A DNA stretch of 64,000 bases from Alphaproteobacteria bacterium. GTDB taxonomy: Bacteria; Pseudomonadota; Alphaproteobacteria; UBA8366. Positions 23,743 through 33,314 of this stretch are shown in pieces. The translations under genes and the position numbers were made by a program. The first letter of the stretch is position 1. The number at the start of each line of letters is the position of its first letter. The DNA is taken from the NCBI GenBank assembly GCA_021774335.1, contig JAJFJD010000016.1, forward strand, positions 1 through 64,000. The letters are read 5' to 3'. Below the pieces are notes generated by a model. It was given only the letters and a program-made list of their open reading frames with translations, made no database searches and was not told the origin of the DNA.

Positions 23743-25920
23743 CTAGCTTGCGAGTTGCCGCTTCAGCTCGATCCGCCGTGCATGGAGGATCGGTTCGGTG
23801 TAACCACTCGGCTGCTCCCGTCCCTTGAAGACAAGATCGCAGGCCGCCTGAAAGGCAACGCTGCTTTCGAAGTTCGGCGCCATCGGCCGGTAGTCCGGAT
23901 CGTCCGCATTCTGCCGATCCACGACCGCGGCCATCCGCTTCATTGTCTCGACCACCTGATCTTCGGTACAGATGCCGTGGTGGAGCCAATTGGCAATATG
24001 CTGGCTGGAGATACGCAGCGTTGCGCGGTCTTCCATGAGCCCGACGTCGTTGATGTCCGGAACCTTGGAGCAGCCGACACCCTGATCGATCCATCGGACC
24101 ACGTATCCAAGAATTCCCTGCGCATTGTTATCCAATTCCTGTTGAATAACCTCCGGCGACCAGTTCGGCCGGTCCGCTAGCGGGATCGTCAGGATATCGT
24201 CGAGATTCGCCCGTTTCCGCGACAACAAGGCTGACTGGCGCGCCGCGACGTCGACCTGGTGATAATGCGTGGCGTGCAATGTCGCGGCGGTTGGCGACGG
24301 CACCCAGGCAGTGTTTGCCCCGGCCTGAGGATGGCCGATCTTCGCGGACAGCATATCGGCCATCTTGTCAGGCATGGCCCACATGCCCTTGCCAATCTGC
24401 GCATGCCCCTGAAGGCCGCATTCGAGCCCGATATCGACATTCCAATCTTCGTAGGACTGGATCCATGCCGCCGCTTTCATGTCGCCCTTACGGATCATTG
24501 GACCGGCTTCCATGGCCGTGTGCATCTCGTCGCCAGTTCGGTCCAGGAAACCGGTATTGATGAACACGACACGGTCGCTGGCTGCGCGGATGCATTCCTT
24601 GAGATTGACCGTCGTGCGCCGTTCTTCGTCCATGATGCCCATCTTGAGCGTGGCGTGCTCGAGACCAAGCGCGTGCTCGACGCGGCCAAACAATTCGCTC
24701 GCAAAGGCCACTTCGGCCGAACCGTGCATCTTGGGTTTGACGATATAAACCGATCCTTCCCGACTGTTACGGAAATCGCCGTGCCCAAGCAGGTCGTGCA
24801 TCGCGATCATGGACGTCAGCATGCCATCCAGAATACCTTCCGGAATCGGATTGCCGTCCTTGTCGAGGATCGCGTCAATCGTCATCAAGTGCCCGACATT
24901 GCGGACAAGCAGTAGGCTACGTCCTGCTAACGTGACCGATCCGCCATCCCGCGCCGTGTAGGTCCGATCTGGGTTGAGGTGACGATCGACCTGACCGCCT
25001 CCCTTGGCAAATCGCGCGGTCAGCGTACCGTTCATCAAGCCAAGCCAATTGCGGTAGGCCGCGACCTTGTCTTCCGAATCAACCGTCGCGACCGAATCCT
25101 CGCAATCAACGATCGTCGTCACCGCGGATTCCAGCACGACATCACTGACGCCGGCCGGGTCGTCCTTGCCGATCGGATGGTTGGTATCGATGCACAGCTC
25201 GATATGCAGACCGTTGTTCACGAACAGCAAATTGGAAGGCGCGGCTGCATCGCCTTGATAGCCTACAAGCTTCGCTGCTTCTTCGAGCCCGACGGTCCCG
25301 CCGGACGCCATCGTCACATTAAGCGCACCGTCCGTAATCCCATAGCCCGTCGCGTCCCGATGGGAACCGGATGCCAGTGGAATCGCGTCATCCAGGAATT
25401 CGCGGGCCCAAGCGATGACTTTCTGCCCCCGCACCGGGTTATATCCGGCACCCATTAAAGCACCGCCGTCTTCCGAGACAGCGTCGGTGCCATATAGAGC
25501 GTCGTAAAGGCTTCCCCACCGCGCGTTGGCTGCGTTTAAGGCATAGCGGGCGTTGGTGAGCGGAACGACGAGCTGCGGTCCCGCAATCGACTTGATTTCA
25601 GGATCGACCTTGTCGGTGCTGACCGAGAATTCCGGCCCTTCGGGTTGGAGATAACCGATCTCCTCCAAATAAGTCCGATAGGCGGCCAAATCAAAGGATG
25701 CTGCCTTGTGGTCACGGTGCCACGCGTCGATTTTCGCCTGCAATTCGTCCCGATTTGCCAGCAGAGCCCGGTTTTTCGGCGTCAGGTCATGAACGATAGC
25801 GTCAAGTTCGGACCAGAAACGATCAACTTCAACGCCGGTGCCCGGAAGTGCCTCGTTGTTCACGAAGTCATATAAATCTTTTGCAACGGCCAAGCCGCCG
25901 GATTGAATTCGTTCAATCAT
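23743..25920 (-). CDS. glcB: malate synthase G
   Basis: A 725-residue enzyme condensing acetyl-CoA and glyoxylate to malate in the glyoxylate shunt or glycolate use. The length fits isoform G (about 720 residues), not the ~530-residue isoform A. Recognised segments are '[24 protein letters not shown]', '[12 protein letters not shown]', '[12 protein letters not shown]', '[13 protein letters not shown]' and '[23 protein letters not shown]'. Start ATG 25920 with GGAGAG seven bases upstream. The 250 bases upstream (25921-26170) hold no gene I can support. No isocitrate lyase is in view. Confidence 0.97.
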   Translation of the reverse strand: MIERIQSGGLAVAKDLYDFVNNEALPGTGVEVDRFWSELDAIVHDLTPKNRALLANRDELQAKIDAWHRDHKAASFDLAAYRTYLEEIGYLQPEGPEFSVSTDKVDPEIKSIAGPQLVVPLTNARYALNAANARWGSLYDALYGTDAVSEDGGALMGAGYNPVRGQKVIAWAREFLDDAIPLASGSHRDATGYGITDGALNVTMASGGTVGLEEAAKLVGYQGDAAAPSNLLFVNNGLHIELCIDTNHPIGKDDPAGVSDVVLESAVTTIVDCEDSVATVDSEDKVAAYRNWLGLMNGTLTARFAKGGGQVDRHLNPDRTYTARDGGSVTLAGRSLLLVRNVGHLMTIDAILDKDGNPIPEGILDGMLTSMIAMHDLLGHGDFRNSREGSVYIVKPKMHGSAEVAFASELFGRVEHALGLEHATLKMGIMDEERRTTVNLKECIRAASDRVVFINTGFLDRTGDEMHTAMEAGPMIRKGDMKAAAWIQSYEDWNVDIGLECGLQGHAQIGKGMWAMPDKMADMLSAKIGHPQAGANTAWVPSPTAATLHATHYHQVDVAARQSALLSRKRANLDDILTIPLADRPNWSPEVIQQELDNNAQGILGYVVRWIDQGVGCSKVPDINDVGLMEDRATLRISSQHIANWLHHGICTEDQVVETMKRMAAVVDRQNADDPDYRPMAPNFESSVAFQAACDLVFKGREQPSGYTEPILHARRIELKRQLAS

Positions 25921-26170
25921 AATATGCTCTCCAACAGTTCCGCTTACCGCACGCACGACAACGGCCAGATCGTCCAATGATCTGGTCCGTTCCTCCGCTA
26001 GTACCGTATTCGGGGTTTGTTATTTGCCTGTATTCGAGATTGGCGCGCCGCCGATGCGGTCGAGCGTCTCTCCTGGCCCGGCTTGTGATCCGTCCCGAAG
26101 CGGCAAGAGATATACGGATATCGTGCCATCGACGCCAGCCCTTTATGCCTACACCGGTATGCGGCGGAGG

Positions 26171-26938
26171 TTACCAATTGGTCTGCCGAAACCCGCTGGC
26201 GGAGGGCAATGCGGCCCGCTGCGGCCCTCGCCGGATTACTTCATTGGCGATGACAAGGCTGCGGCCGCGCGGCATGCCGGCGTGAATGCGCTGGTTGTAC
26301 AACAGCCGGATCGCCAAGATGTCCCAGCTTGAGAAATCCGACGTCCGCATTTCGGTGTCGCGCAAGGCCAGTACGGACCGGATGTTCGTCCGCCCGGTCG
26401 GCCGCCAGTGTGAATCGAAGCCCAGGACGTGCATGAACTCATGCGTCAGGCAATCGATATAGCGCTCGCTGATAACCATATAGCCGGTGTGGAGCGCGCC
26501 GCCCATGCCATGCGTTTCGGTCTGGCAAACAATATCGCCGGAGGCAAAGGCCGCACCGGTATCGGCCTGCGGGATGAGGCGGATATTGATGACATTGCTG
26601 CCATCGGCAATGGGCCGGGTTCCGGGTGTCGCAACCGAAAATGGCAGACCGGTCCATCGGGATACCCGACGGGTCAGCCGCTCAATGTCATCGCGGAGTT
26701 TTTCGGCTGGTTCAGACAGCGTGATTGTGACCGGCCCGTTCCACTTGCGAACCCAGGCCGGACGTCGGTTGAACGGCCCGAAATCCGCTGTCAGCGCTAA
26801 TGTATCGAAGAATTCGATGAAACTTGGGGCCAATCGCGATGGAATCGTCGGTTCGGCCGTATTTTCGGCCGCCGCGGGACCGAATACCACCAGCAGACTC
26901 GTCACCAAAAAGAGGAAAAATCGCCGAATTCCGCGCAT
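26171..26938 (-). CDS. secreted DUF2927-like protein with HExxHxxGxxxH zinc motif
   Basis: A 255-residue exported protein with a signal peptide (residues ~6-24, cleavage after AAA). It contains H166-E-F-M-H170-V-L-G173-F-D-S-H177, a metzincin-like helix whose third His lies one residue later than the usual HExxHxxGxxH. The arrangement 'VINIRLIPQ ... CQTETHGMGG ... YIDCLTHEFMH' resembles DUF2927 proteins, which I recall as uncharacterised secreted or lipoproteins. Peptidase activity is inferred. Start ATG 26938. It lies 81 bases downstream of coaD on the same strand, with weak ribosome signal. Confidence 0.8.
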   Translation of the reverse strand: MRGIRRFFLFLVTSLLVVFGPAAAENTAEPTIPSRLAPSFIEFFDTLALTADFGPFNRRPAWVRKWNGPVTITLSEPAEKLRDDIERLTRRVSRWTGLPFSVATPGTRPIADGSNVINIRLIPQADTGAAFASGDIVCQTETHGMGGALHTGYMVISERYIDCLTHEFMHVLGFDSHWRPTGRTNIRSVLALRDTEMRTSDFSSWDILAIRLLYNQRIHAGMPRGRSLVIANEVIRRGPQRAALPSASGFRQTNW

Positions 26939-27019
26939 GCCCGCTGAGTCATGTTCAATGACCAGCGGTAACGCCGGCCCCAGCGGGTATTAAACGAAGA
27001 AATGCTTAACCAAATCTTG

Positions 27020-27526
27020 TCAGCGGGAGAATTTCGTAGCGACGATTTCCGCAATCCGGGCCGGTACGAATGGCTTGATATCACCACCTAACATGGCGAT
27101 TTCTTTTACGAATCGCGACGAGATGAAATGATTGCGGTCCGAAGCCATCAGGAACGTGGTTTCGATGCCGTCGTCGAGGCACCGGTTCATCGAGGCCATT
27201 TGGAATTCATACTCGAAATCCGAAACCGCACGGAGGCCCCGAACGATCATTCCGGCGCCGTTCTGACGCGCGAAATCGACGAGCAGATTGTCGAATGACT
27301 TCACGATGATATCGGCCCGGAGCTTATCGCCGTTCGCGGCAACCTCGTCTTTGACCATTTGAACGCGTTCATCGACGCTGAACAGCGGCCCCTTGCCGAC
27401 ATTGCGGGCTACGGCCACGATCAGCGTGTCCACCAGATGGTTCGCCGCCCGCGTAATGATGTCGAGATGCCCATTCGTTATGGGATCGAACGTTCCGGGA
27501 TATAAGCCTACACGACCCTCAGACAT
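27020..27526 (-). CDS. coaD: phosphopantetheine adenylyltransferase
   Basis: A 168-residue cytoplasmic enzyme of coenzyme A synthesis, joining 4'-phosphopantetheine to AMP. The nucleotidyltransferase motif 'YPGTFDPITNGHLDII' includes T/HxGH; 'MIVRGLRAVSDFEYEFQMA' and 'FISSRFVKEIA' (ISSxxxR) are diagnostic. The length is standard. Start ATG 27526 with AAAGGA upstream. It follows gyrA by 29 bases in the same direction, the usual alphaproteobacterial gyrA-coaD order. Confidence 0.98.
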   Translation of the reverse strand: MSEGRVGLYPGTFDPITNGHLDIITRAANHLVDTLIVAVARNVGKGPLFSVDERVQMVKDEVAANGDKLRADIIVKSFDNLLVDFARQNGAGMIVRGLRAVSDFEYEFQMASMNRCLDDGIETTFLMASDRNHFISSRFVKEIAMLGGDIKPFVPARIAEIVATKFSR

Positions 27527-27555
27527 TCTTAGTTATTCCTTTTCTCCGAGGTCCT

Positions 27556-30246
27556 TCATTGCTCGTCTTCGTCATCTTCGTCGCCTACTTCCCGTAGGCG
27601 CGCGACCGACACGACCTTCTCGTCATCGTCAACGCGGAACAACGTGACACCCTGCGTCTTTCGTCCCGCGATACGAATATCGTCTACCGGACAGCGAATC
27701 AATTGCCCTGCATTGGTCACAAGCATGATTTGATCGCTTGAGTCTATTGGGAAGGTCGCGGCTACCGGACCGTTGCGGTCGGTAACATCCAGATTGCCGA
27801 TACCTTTGCCGCCACGGCCGGTGACTCGGTATTCGTAAGCCGAAGTCCGTTTGCCGAAGCCCTTTTCGGTCACCGCAAGAATGAACTGTTCCCGTTCGGC
27901 AAGCTCGGCAAACAGGTCGTCCGCCATCTCGGGCAGGTTATCCCCGTTCTCGCTGCCGTTTCCTTCGGCCCGCCGGTTATGCGAAGCGATGCGCAGATAG
28001 TCATCGCGGACGTTCATGTCGATCTCGGCATGCGACAGGATCGACATCGAAATCACTTCGTCGCCTTTATCCAGGCGAATACCGCGCACACCCGTGGATG
28101 TCCGGCCGGTGAACACGCGTACATCGGTGACGGGGAACCGGATGCACATCCCGTTCCGCGTGGCCAGTACAACGTCTTGATCTTTTTTACAGATGCGGAC
28201 ATTCACCAGGTGATCACCATCGGCAAGCTTCATTGCGATCTTGCCGTTCGACTTGATGTTCACGAAGTCACTCAACCGGTTCCGGCGCACGTTGCCACCG
28301 GCGGTCGAGAACATCACGAACTTCTCCTGCTGTTCCTCTTCATCCTCCGGCAGTGTCATGACCGTCGAGATCGACTCGCCTTCCTCAAGCGGCAGAAGGT
28401 TCACCATCGCCTTGCCACGCGCCGTCGGGCTGCCCAGCGGTAACTTGTAGACCTTCATTTCGTAGACTATGCCGCGGGTCGAGAAGAACAACACCGGCGT
28501 ATGCGTCGAGGTCACGAAAACCCGGCTCAGGAAATCACCATCGCGCGTACTCATGCCTGCCCGGCCGCGCCCGCCGCGGCGCTGCGCCCGGTAGGTCGAT
28601 AGCGGCACCCGCTTGATATAGCCGGCATGGGTGACCGTCACGACCATCTCTTCGCGTTGGATCAGGTCTTCGATGTCGTGCTCGAATTCCGCTTCCTCGA
28701 TGGTCGTGCGGCGATCGTTCGCGAAAGCGCTACGCATTTCCAGCAATTCCGCGCACATGACCTCGACGAGGCGTTCGCGGGATTGCAGAATTTCGAGAAA
28801 ACCGTTGATCCTTGCGGCGAGTTCGTTGGTCTCCTCCGCCAGCTTCTCGCGCTCCATCCCGGTCAAGCGCTGCAGGCGCAGTTCCAGGATCGCGCGTGCC
28901 TGCGTTTCCGACAGGCGATATTTGCCGTCGATCACCTCGTGCCCGGGATCGTCGATGATATTGATAAACGGTTCGACGTCGGTGGCCGGCCAATCGCGGG
29001 CCATCAACTGATCGCGAGCGGTTGCGGGGTCGGGCGCCGCACGGATCAGCGCAATTACCGGATCGATATTGTTGATCGCAACCAGCAGCCCGGCCAAGAC
29101 ATGGGCGCGGTCGCGAGCCTTGCGCAATTCATAAACCGTGCGCCGAGTGATGACTTCTTCGCGGAACTCAACGAAGGCCGTGATGATGTCCTTGAGCGTC
29201 ATCATCTCCGGCCGGCCCTGGTTCAAGGCCAACATATTTACCCCGAAACTCGTCTGCAGCGGCGAATATCGATACAGCTGTGCCAGAATCACTTCGGCGA
29301 TGGTGTCTCGGCGCAGTTCGACAACGACCCGCAACCCTTCACGGTCGGACTCGTCGCGGAGATCGGAAATGCCTTCGATCGTCTTGTCACGCACCAATTC
29401 GGCGATGCGCTCGAGCATCCGCGCCTTGTTCACCTGATAGGGAATCTCGGTGACAACGATCGCTTCGCGGTCCTTCCCCACGGGTTCAATATGAGTACGG
29501 CCACGCATCACCACGGAGCCGCGGCCGGTATGATAGGCCGCCCGAATGCCGTTGCGGCCGAGGATCAGCGCACCAGTCGGGAAATCCGGGCCGGGCACGA
29601 TCTCAATCAACTCGTCCGGCGTGATCTCGGGGTTTTCGATATACGCCAGGCAGGCATCAATGACTTCGCCGAGATTATGCGGCGGGATATTCGTCGCCAT
29701 TCCGACTGCGATGCCGCCGGCCCCATTGACCAGCATATTCGGGTAGCGGGCCGGCAGAACCGCCGGTTCTTCCATGGAATCGTCGTAGTTCGGCTTAAAA
29801 TCGACAGTTTCCTTATCGATATCGTCGAGCAGCGATTCCGCCGCCTTCGCCAACCGAGCTTCGGTATAGCGCATCGCCGCGGCCGGATCGCCGTCCATGG
29901 ATCCGAAATTGCCCTGACCATCGATCAGCGGCAACCGCATCGAAAAATCCTGGGCCATTCGGACCATCGCGTCATAGATCGCCTGGTCGCCATGGGGATG
30001 ATATTTACCCATGACCTCACCCACGATCCGAGCCGACTTGCGATACGGCTTGCTGGAATCGTATCCCCCATCCTTCATGGAATAGAGGATGCGCCGATGC
30101 ACAGGCTTCAACCCGTCGCGCACGTCCGGAAGCGCCCGGCTCACGATTACGCTCATCGCGTAATCGAGGTAGGAGCGCTTCATCTCCTCCTCAATCGTGA
30201 CCTGGCTTATGTCAAACGGCTTGTCGCCGGTGGGCGGGTTGCTCAA
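27556..30246 (-). CDS. gyrA: DNA gyrase subunit A
   Basis: The 896-residue breakage-reunion subunit of DNA gyrase. N-terminal '[25 protein letters not shown]', the catalytic tyrosine in '[10 protein letters not shown]', and the GyrA box 'QRRGGRG' in the C-terminal pinwheel are present. The acidic tail ends in 'DEDDEDEQ'. The start is TTG 30246: an in-frame TAA lies three codons upstream, and the next Met would remove conserved residues. No strong ribosome site is seen. In the quinolone-determining loop the sequence is H-G-D-Q-A-I-Y-D, with Gln where E. coli has Ser83. Confidence 0.98.
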   Translation of the reverse strand: MSNPPTGDKPFDISQVTIEEEMKRSYLDYAMSVIVSRALPDVRDGLKPVHRRILYSMKDGGYDSSKPYRKSARIVGEVMGKYHPHGDQAIYDAMVRMAQDFSMRLPLIDGQGNFGSMDGDPAAAMRYTEARLAKAAESLLDDIDKETVDFKPNYDDSMEEPAVLPARYPNMLVNGAGGIAVGMATNIPPHNLGEVIDACLAYIENPEITPDELIEIVPGPDFPTGALILGRNGIRAAYHTGRGSVVMRGRTHIEPVGKDREAIVVTEIPYQVNKARMLERIAELVRDKTIEGISDLRDESDREGLRVVVELRRDTIAEVILAQLYRYSPLQTSFGVNMLALNQGRPEMMTLKDIITAFVEFREEVITRRTVYELRKARDRAHVLAGLLVAINNIDPVIALIRAAPDPATARDQLMARDWPATDVEPFINIIDDPGHEVIDGKYRLSETQARAILELRLQRLTGMEREKLAEETNELAARINGFLEILQSRERLVEVMCAELLEMRSAFANDRRTTIEEAEFEHDIEDLIQREEMVVTVTHAGYIKRVPLSTYRAQRRGGRGRAGMSTRDGDFLSRVFVTSTHTPVLFFSTRGIVYEMKVYKLPLGSPTARGKAMVNLLPLEEGESISTVMTLPEDEEEQQEKFVMFSTAGGNVRRNRLSDFVNIKSNGKIAMKLADGDHLVNVRICKKDQDVVLATRNGMCIRFPVTDVRVFTGRTSTGVRGIRLDKGDEVISMSILSHAEIDMNVRDDYLRIASHNRRAEGNGSENGDNLPEMADDLFAELAEREQFILAVTEKGFGKRTSAYEYRVTGRGGKGIGNLDVTDRNGPVAATFPIDSSDQIMLVTNAGQLIRCPVDDIRIAGRKTQGVTLFRVDDDEKVVSVARLREVGDEDDEDEQ

Positions 30247-30390
30247 ATCGGGTTATCAGATTCGATGTGGGTTAAGGGAATGGATTGTTTGAAAGAATGC
30301 CTCTGACATCCGTCTCAAACGACGCCCGAAATGTAGCAGAACTGCGTCGCACAAACAATGCGAGGACGCGTCCGGTACGCTGATTACGGC

Positions 30391-30430
30391 AAAAGAAATG
30401 GCGGAGAGACGAATTCCCGTCCCTCCGCCA
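30391..30430 (-). terminator. intrinsic terminator after first OmpA-like lipoprotein
   Basis: Read on the minus strand: TGGCGGAG (23-30 side, 30430-30423) pairs with CTCCGCCA (30406-30399), continued by GACG/CGTC after one mismatch, followed by TTTCTTTT (30398-30391). Confidence 0.88.
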
Positions 30431-30450
30431 AAGCGTCTTATAACTAACTG

Positions 30451-30876
30451 TTATTTATTGAGAAATATTTCAGCCCGACGAGCCTTCTCGCCGCTGGCGG
30501 AACTCGCGCCGGCGGTCTCGCCGGCACCAGCGACATCGATTGCATCCGCGCCGCTGGTCGATAGCCGTTTTTTGATCGACTCGGCCCGCCGCATGGACAG
30601 CTGCTGGTTATATTTCGGGCTTCCCTTGCTGTCGGTATAGGCGACAACCCGTACTTTTCCGACCTTGTCCTGACGGATTTTCTGCATGACGTCATACAGC
30701 GTACCCTCGGACGATTCGGTCAATGCGGTGGAGTTGGACTGGAAGTAGACGACGTATTTCTTATCGTCTTCAAATTTGGCCCAGCCCTTCATCTTGTCGC
30801 CGTATTCAGACATCGTTTGGCAGGCACCCAACAAGGTGACCATAGCGATGCTGAACAGAATCGTTTTTACCTTCAT
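30451..30876 (-). CDS. OmpA-like peptidoglycan-associated lipoprotein 1
   Basis: A 141-residue lipoprotein, lipobox L-G-A-C19, followed almost directly by an OmpA-type peptidoglycan-binding domain: 'VVYFQSNSTALTESSEGTLYDVMQKIRQDKV', 'RVVAYTDSKGSPKYNQQLSMRRAESIKKRL'. The diaminopimelate-binding Asp (in YTD) and Arg (in SMRRAESI) are present. Start ATG 30876 behind GGAGG. It ends in its own terminator. It is the first of three related lipoprotein genes between gyrA and ssb. It probably tethers the outer membrane to the wall. Confidence 0.9.
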   Translation of the reverse strand: MKVKTILFSIAMVTLLGACQTMSEYGDKMKGWAKFEDDKKYVVYFQSNSTALTESSEGTLYDVMQKIRQDKVGKVRVVAYTDSKGSPKYNQQLSMRRAESIKKRLSTSGADAIDVAGAGETAGASSASGEKARRAEIFLNK

Positions 30877-31089
30877 TCTCTCATCCTCCGTGCGAAACTC
30901 ACGTACGGACCTACCCAAGCGATGCAGGACGGTGTTGCCCTTAAAACGCCGCTGAAACCAGCACCAAATCATGGTTAACATGCTGGCATAACGAGATAAT
31001 CCGTCGTGACTAGTTCCGGGGATTCTTGCCTGTACGGGTTAACACACTGTTAACGGATTCCCGCCAATTCACGCCGCCAAGCACCTGAA

Positions 31090-31132
31090 AGAAAAAGAAA
31101 AAGGCGCCGGCGGCTTGAATGCCCCCGACGCC
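31090..31132 (-). terminator. intrinsic terminator after the MscS gene
   Basis: On the minus strand GGCGTCGGGGGC (31132-31121) pairs with GCCGCCGGCGCC (31114-31103) with one wobble and one mismatch, loop ATTCAA, then TTTTTCTTTTTC. Confidence 0.85.
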
Positions 31133-31173
31133 TGTCGTTTGTCGCGGAAAAACCTGCGATCGATTTGAGTTGG

Positions 31174-31995
31174 CTAACCCTGCGCCATATGGATCTGATG
31201 TTGCGGATAGGGAATAGAAATGCCGTCCGCGTCCAACCGCTCCTTGATCGCCTTGGTAAGGCCGAACTTCAGCGGCCAGTAATTTCCGGCATCACACCAG
31301 ACGCGGATCACGAGATTGACCGAACTGTCGGCAAGTTCCGTTACCGCTACCAACGGGTCCGGCGTCTCATGCGCGCGGTCATCGGCCTTGATGACGGAAT
31401 GGATCGAATCCATCGCCTTGTTGATGTCATCCTCATAGGCGATGCCGACCACAAGATCGACCCGGCGAGTCGCGTTATGGCTGAAGTTCTTGACCGCCGA
31501 TCCCCAAATCTGGCTGTTCGGGATAATGATGTGAACGTTATCGCCGGTATTCATCTCGGTCACGAACAAGGTCAGGCTGTGAACGGTGCCCGCTTGACCG
31601 GCGGCATCGATGAAGTCGCCGACTTTGAAGGGCCTGAAGATCAACAGCATGACGCCGGCGGCAACATTGCTCAACGTGCCTTGTAAGGCCAAGCCAATTG
31701 CCAAGCCGGCGGCACCAATGACCGCGATAAGGCTGGTCGTCTGAACGCCAAACTGGTTGAGCACGGCCAGGACGACCACGATGATGACGAAGTACTTTAT
31801 GATGCTTGCGAAAAATCCGCGCAGCATCGGGTCGAGTTTCTCGATCTTGTTGAAGCCCTTCAGGCTCGTCCGATGCGCCCAACCGGCAAACATCAATCCA
31901 ACAATGAGAATGACAATTGCGCCGACGACATCCAGCCCATAAGTGGCCATGACCTCGACGATCGCATCGACCGTTTCTGTAATTGTTTGTTCCAT
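31174..31995 (-). CDS. small-conductance mechanosensitive channel, MscS family
   Basis: A 273-residue minimal MscS: three membrane helices (~21-41, 61-82 and the pore helix ~90-125) and a cytoplasmic beta/alpha cage. The pore helix 'VIGAAGLAIGLALQGTLSNVAAGVMLLIFRPFKVGD' shows the Gly/Ala packing and Leu constriction pattern of MscS. It opens under membrane tension to release solutes during hypo-osmotic shock. Start ATG 31995. It lies between OmpA-like lipoproteins 1 and 2 on the same strand, with its own terminator. Envelope stress is the common theme of this block. Confidence 0.95.
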   Translation of the reverse strand: MEQTITETVDAIVEVMATYGLDVVGAIVILIVGLMFAGWAHRTSLKGFNKIEKLDPMLRGFFASIIKYFVIIVVVLAVLNQFGVQTTSLIAVIGAAGLAIGLALQGTLSNVAAGVMLLIFRPFKVGDFIDAAGQAGTVHSLTLFVTEMNTGDNVHIIIPNSQIWGSAVKNFSHNATRRVDLVVGIAYEDDINKAMDSIHSVIKADDRAHETPDPLVAVTELADSSVNLVIRVWCDAGNYWPLKFGLTKAIKERLDADGISIPYPQHQIHMAQG

Positions 31996-32160
31996 TACCC
32001 CCGTTTCCCTGAATCAATCGCGGTTTCCGTTTCAGGCTCTGTCTGAAGGGACACGCCATGCGATCACAATATAATAGAGACGCTACCATGAGACAGCGCC
32101 TCTAAGCACTCAGACCACTCATCCGAGTTTCGTTCCACACCTTTAATACAAACCCAGCGG

Positions 32161-32190
32161 GCCAGGGTAAGGCAATGGCCCTACCCTGGC
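32161..32190 (-). terminator. hairpin after OmpA-like lipoprotein 2
   Basis: GCCAGGGTA (32161-32169) and TACCCTGGC (32182-32190) form a perfect nine-base stem 24 bases past the stop of the lipoprotein gene. The following T content on the minus strand is modest, so termination is probable rather than certain. Confidence 0.6.
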
Positions 32191-32213
32191 GACCGTGGAC
32201 TTAAAGCCAGTGT

Positions 32214-33044
32214 CTACTTTTTCTTAAAGACGACGATGGCCCGACGATTAGGCTGGTTCGGCTTGCCGGTGTCGACAATCGGATCGACAGCGCCTTTCGC
32301 CTCAACCGTTACATTCTTGGCGCCAGCGCCCTTAAGCTTTTTCTGGATTTCAGCTGCGCGTTTCTCGGCGAGCTTCGCGTTGTAGTCGGCATTTCCCGAG
32401 AGATCCGTATATGCAATCACATGCACCGACTTCGGCTTGAACTTCTGCACGTCCTGCATGAGATTGTTGAAAGCTCCCTCGGATTTTTGGGTCAAATCCG
32501 CCGAATCGAATTTGAAATAGACCGTATAAGGGCTCTTGGACGACGCTTTCTTTTTCTTTTTCTTCTTTTTCGGCGTCAACAGGGCCATGGCCTTTTCATA
32601 GCCGGTCCGGCAAGCCTTGATGTCCTTCGACTGCCAGCCTTCTTCCTGTTCCTGCATCCAGCAATCGAACATGCCTTGCGCCTTGGCGGCGACCGCCGGC
32701 TTACGCTTGGCTTCCGAGCCCCCAAGAGCGGAAATCAGACGGGTGCGTTCCCCCTTAAGGGTCTTGCCCGCCGAACCGCTGATCGTCCGAATCTTGAAAT
32801 CATCCGGCGCCACGGATTTGCCCGTGGCCGCTTCCTTTGCCTTGAGTGCGAAATGCGACGCGTCGCCGCGATCGCCTTCGGCGAGTTCAGCTTTAGCCAG
32901 GTCGACATATTCTTTATGCAAGCTTTGGCTGAAGGCGGATCCCGTTGCCTTCGCATTGGCCGCTTCGTTGACCTGATCGGAGCTGGCGCAGGCGCCTAAT
33001 ATCAGCGCGCACGCAGCACTTGCCAGTACAATCCTCTTATTCAT
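32214..33044 (-). CDS. OmpA-like lipoprotein 2 with poly-lysine linker
   Basis: A 276-residue lipoprotein, lipobox L-G-A-C19. Residues ~20-157 form a helical domain ('KAELAEGDRGDASHFALKAKEAA ... MFDCWMQEQEEGWQ') seen in some alphaproteobacterial OmpA lipoproteins. Then comes a run of eight lysines (159-166) and a C-terminal OmpA peptidoglycan-binding domain with 'YFKFDSADLTQKSEGAFNNLM', 'VIAYTDLSGNADYNAKLAEKRAAEIQKKL' and 'NRRAIVVF'. Start ATG 33044; an upstream TTG is not used. The poly-Lys could contact anionic wall polymer or lipopolysaccharide. It is a paralog of the genes at 30451 and 33315. Confidence 0.92.
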   Translation of the reverse strand: MNKRIVLASAACALILGACASSDQVNEAANAKATGSAFSQSLHKEYVDLAKAELAEGDRGDASHFALKAKEAATGKSVAPDDFKIRTISGSAGKTLKGERTRLISALGGSEAKRKPAVAAKAQGMFDCWMQEQEEGWQSKDIKACRTGYEKAMALLTPKKKKKKKKASSKSPYTVYFKFDSADLTQKSEGAFNNLMQDVQKFKPKSVHVIAYTDLSGNADYNAKLAEKRAAEIQKKLKGAGAKNVTVEAKGAVDPIVDTGKPNQPNRRAIVVFKKK

Positions 33045-33314
33045 TGTAAAGATACCTCTCAAAATTAGTGCCCCGAGTATTTAAGATTCCCCAACTTTAG
33101 ATTGGGGTATTACAAGAGTTATGCCCCTCTTGAGGCGAGCGTATTCTCATAACGCGGCATGCGCAACTCCGTGGCGAAGTAGGTTCCCCCTACAACCCTG
33201 AATTTAGTCGATCTTTGCGTGGTTTCGCCGCACACGGAACACGAAAAGCGGGCCAGATATGGCCCGCTTTTCAAACTGTTCCGCGCCTTGATCCAGCGCG
33301 GTAAGAAGAACCGA
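33045..33314. other. 270-base gap between OmpA-like lipoproteins 2 and 3
   Basis: It holds the terminator of lipoprotein 3 (33244-33271) and, between 33045 and 33130, an AT-rich stretch likely to contain the promoter of lipoprotein 2. No gene or RNA is recognised. Confidence 0.5.
33244..33271 (-). terminator. symmetrical intrinsic terminator after OmpA-like lipoprotein 3
   Basis: Perfect 12-base stem AAAAGCGGGCCA/TGGCCCGCTTTT with a GATA loop. T-runs are available on both strands, so it can work in either direction; here it ends the minus-strand lipoprotein gene. Confidence 0.9.

Noticed and set aside
25921..26170. Possible tRNA or small gene upstream of malate synthase
   Set aside because: No cloverleaf, no TPsiC-like GGTTCGAATCC and no convincing frame with a ribosome site.
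28627..30306. 559-codon open frame antisense to gyrA
   Set aside because: It lies wholly opposite gyrA, shows no family motif and is Arg/His-rich as expected for an antisense frame in high-GC sequence.
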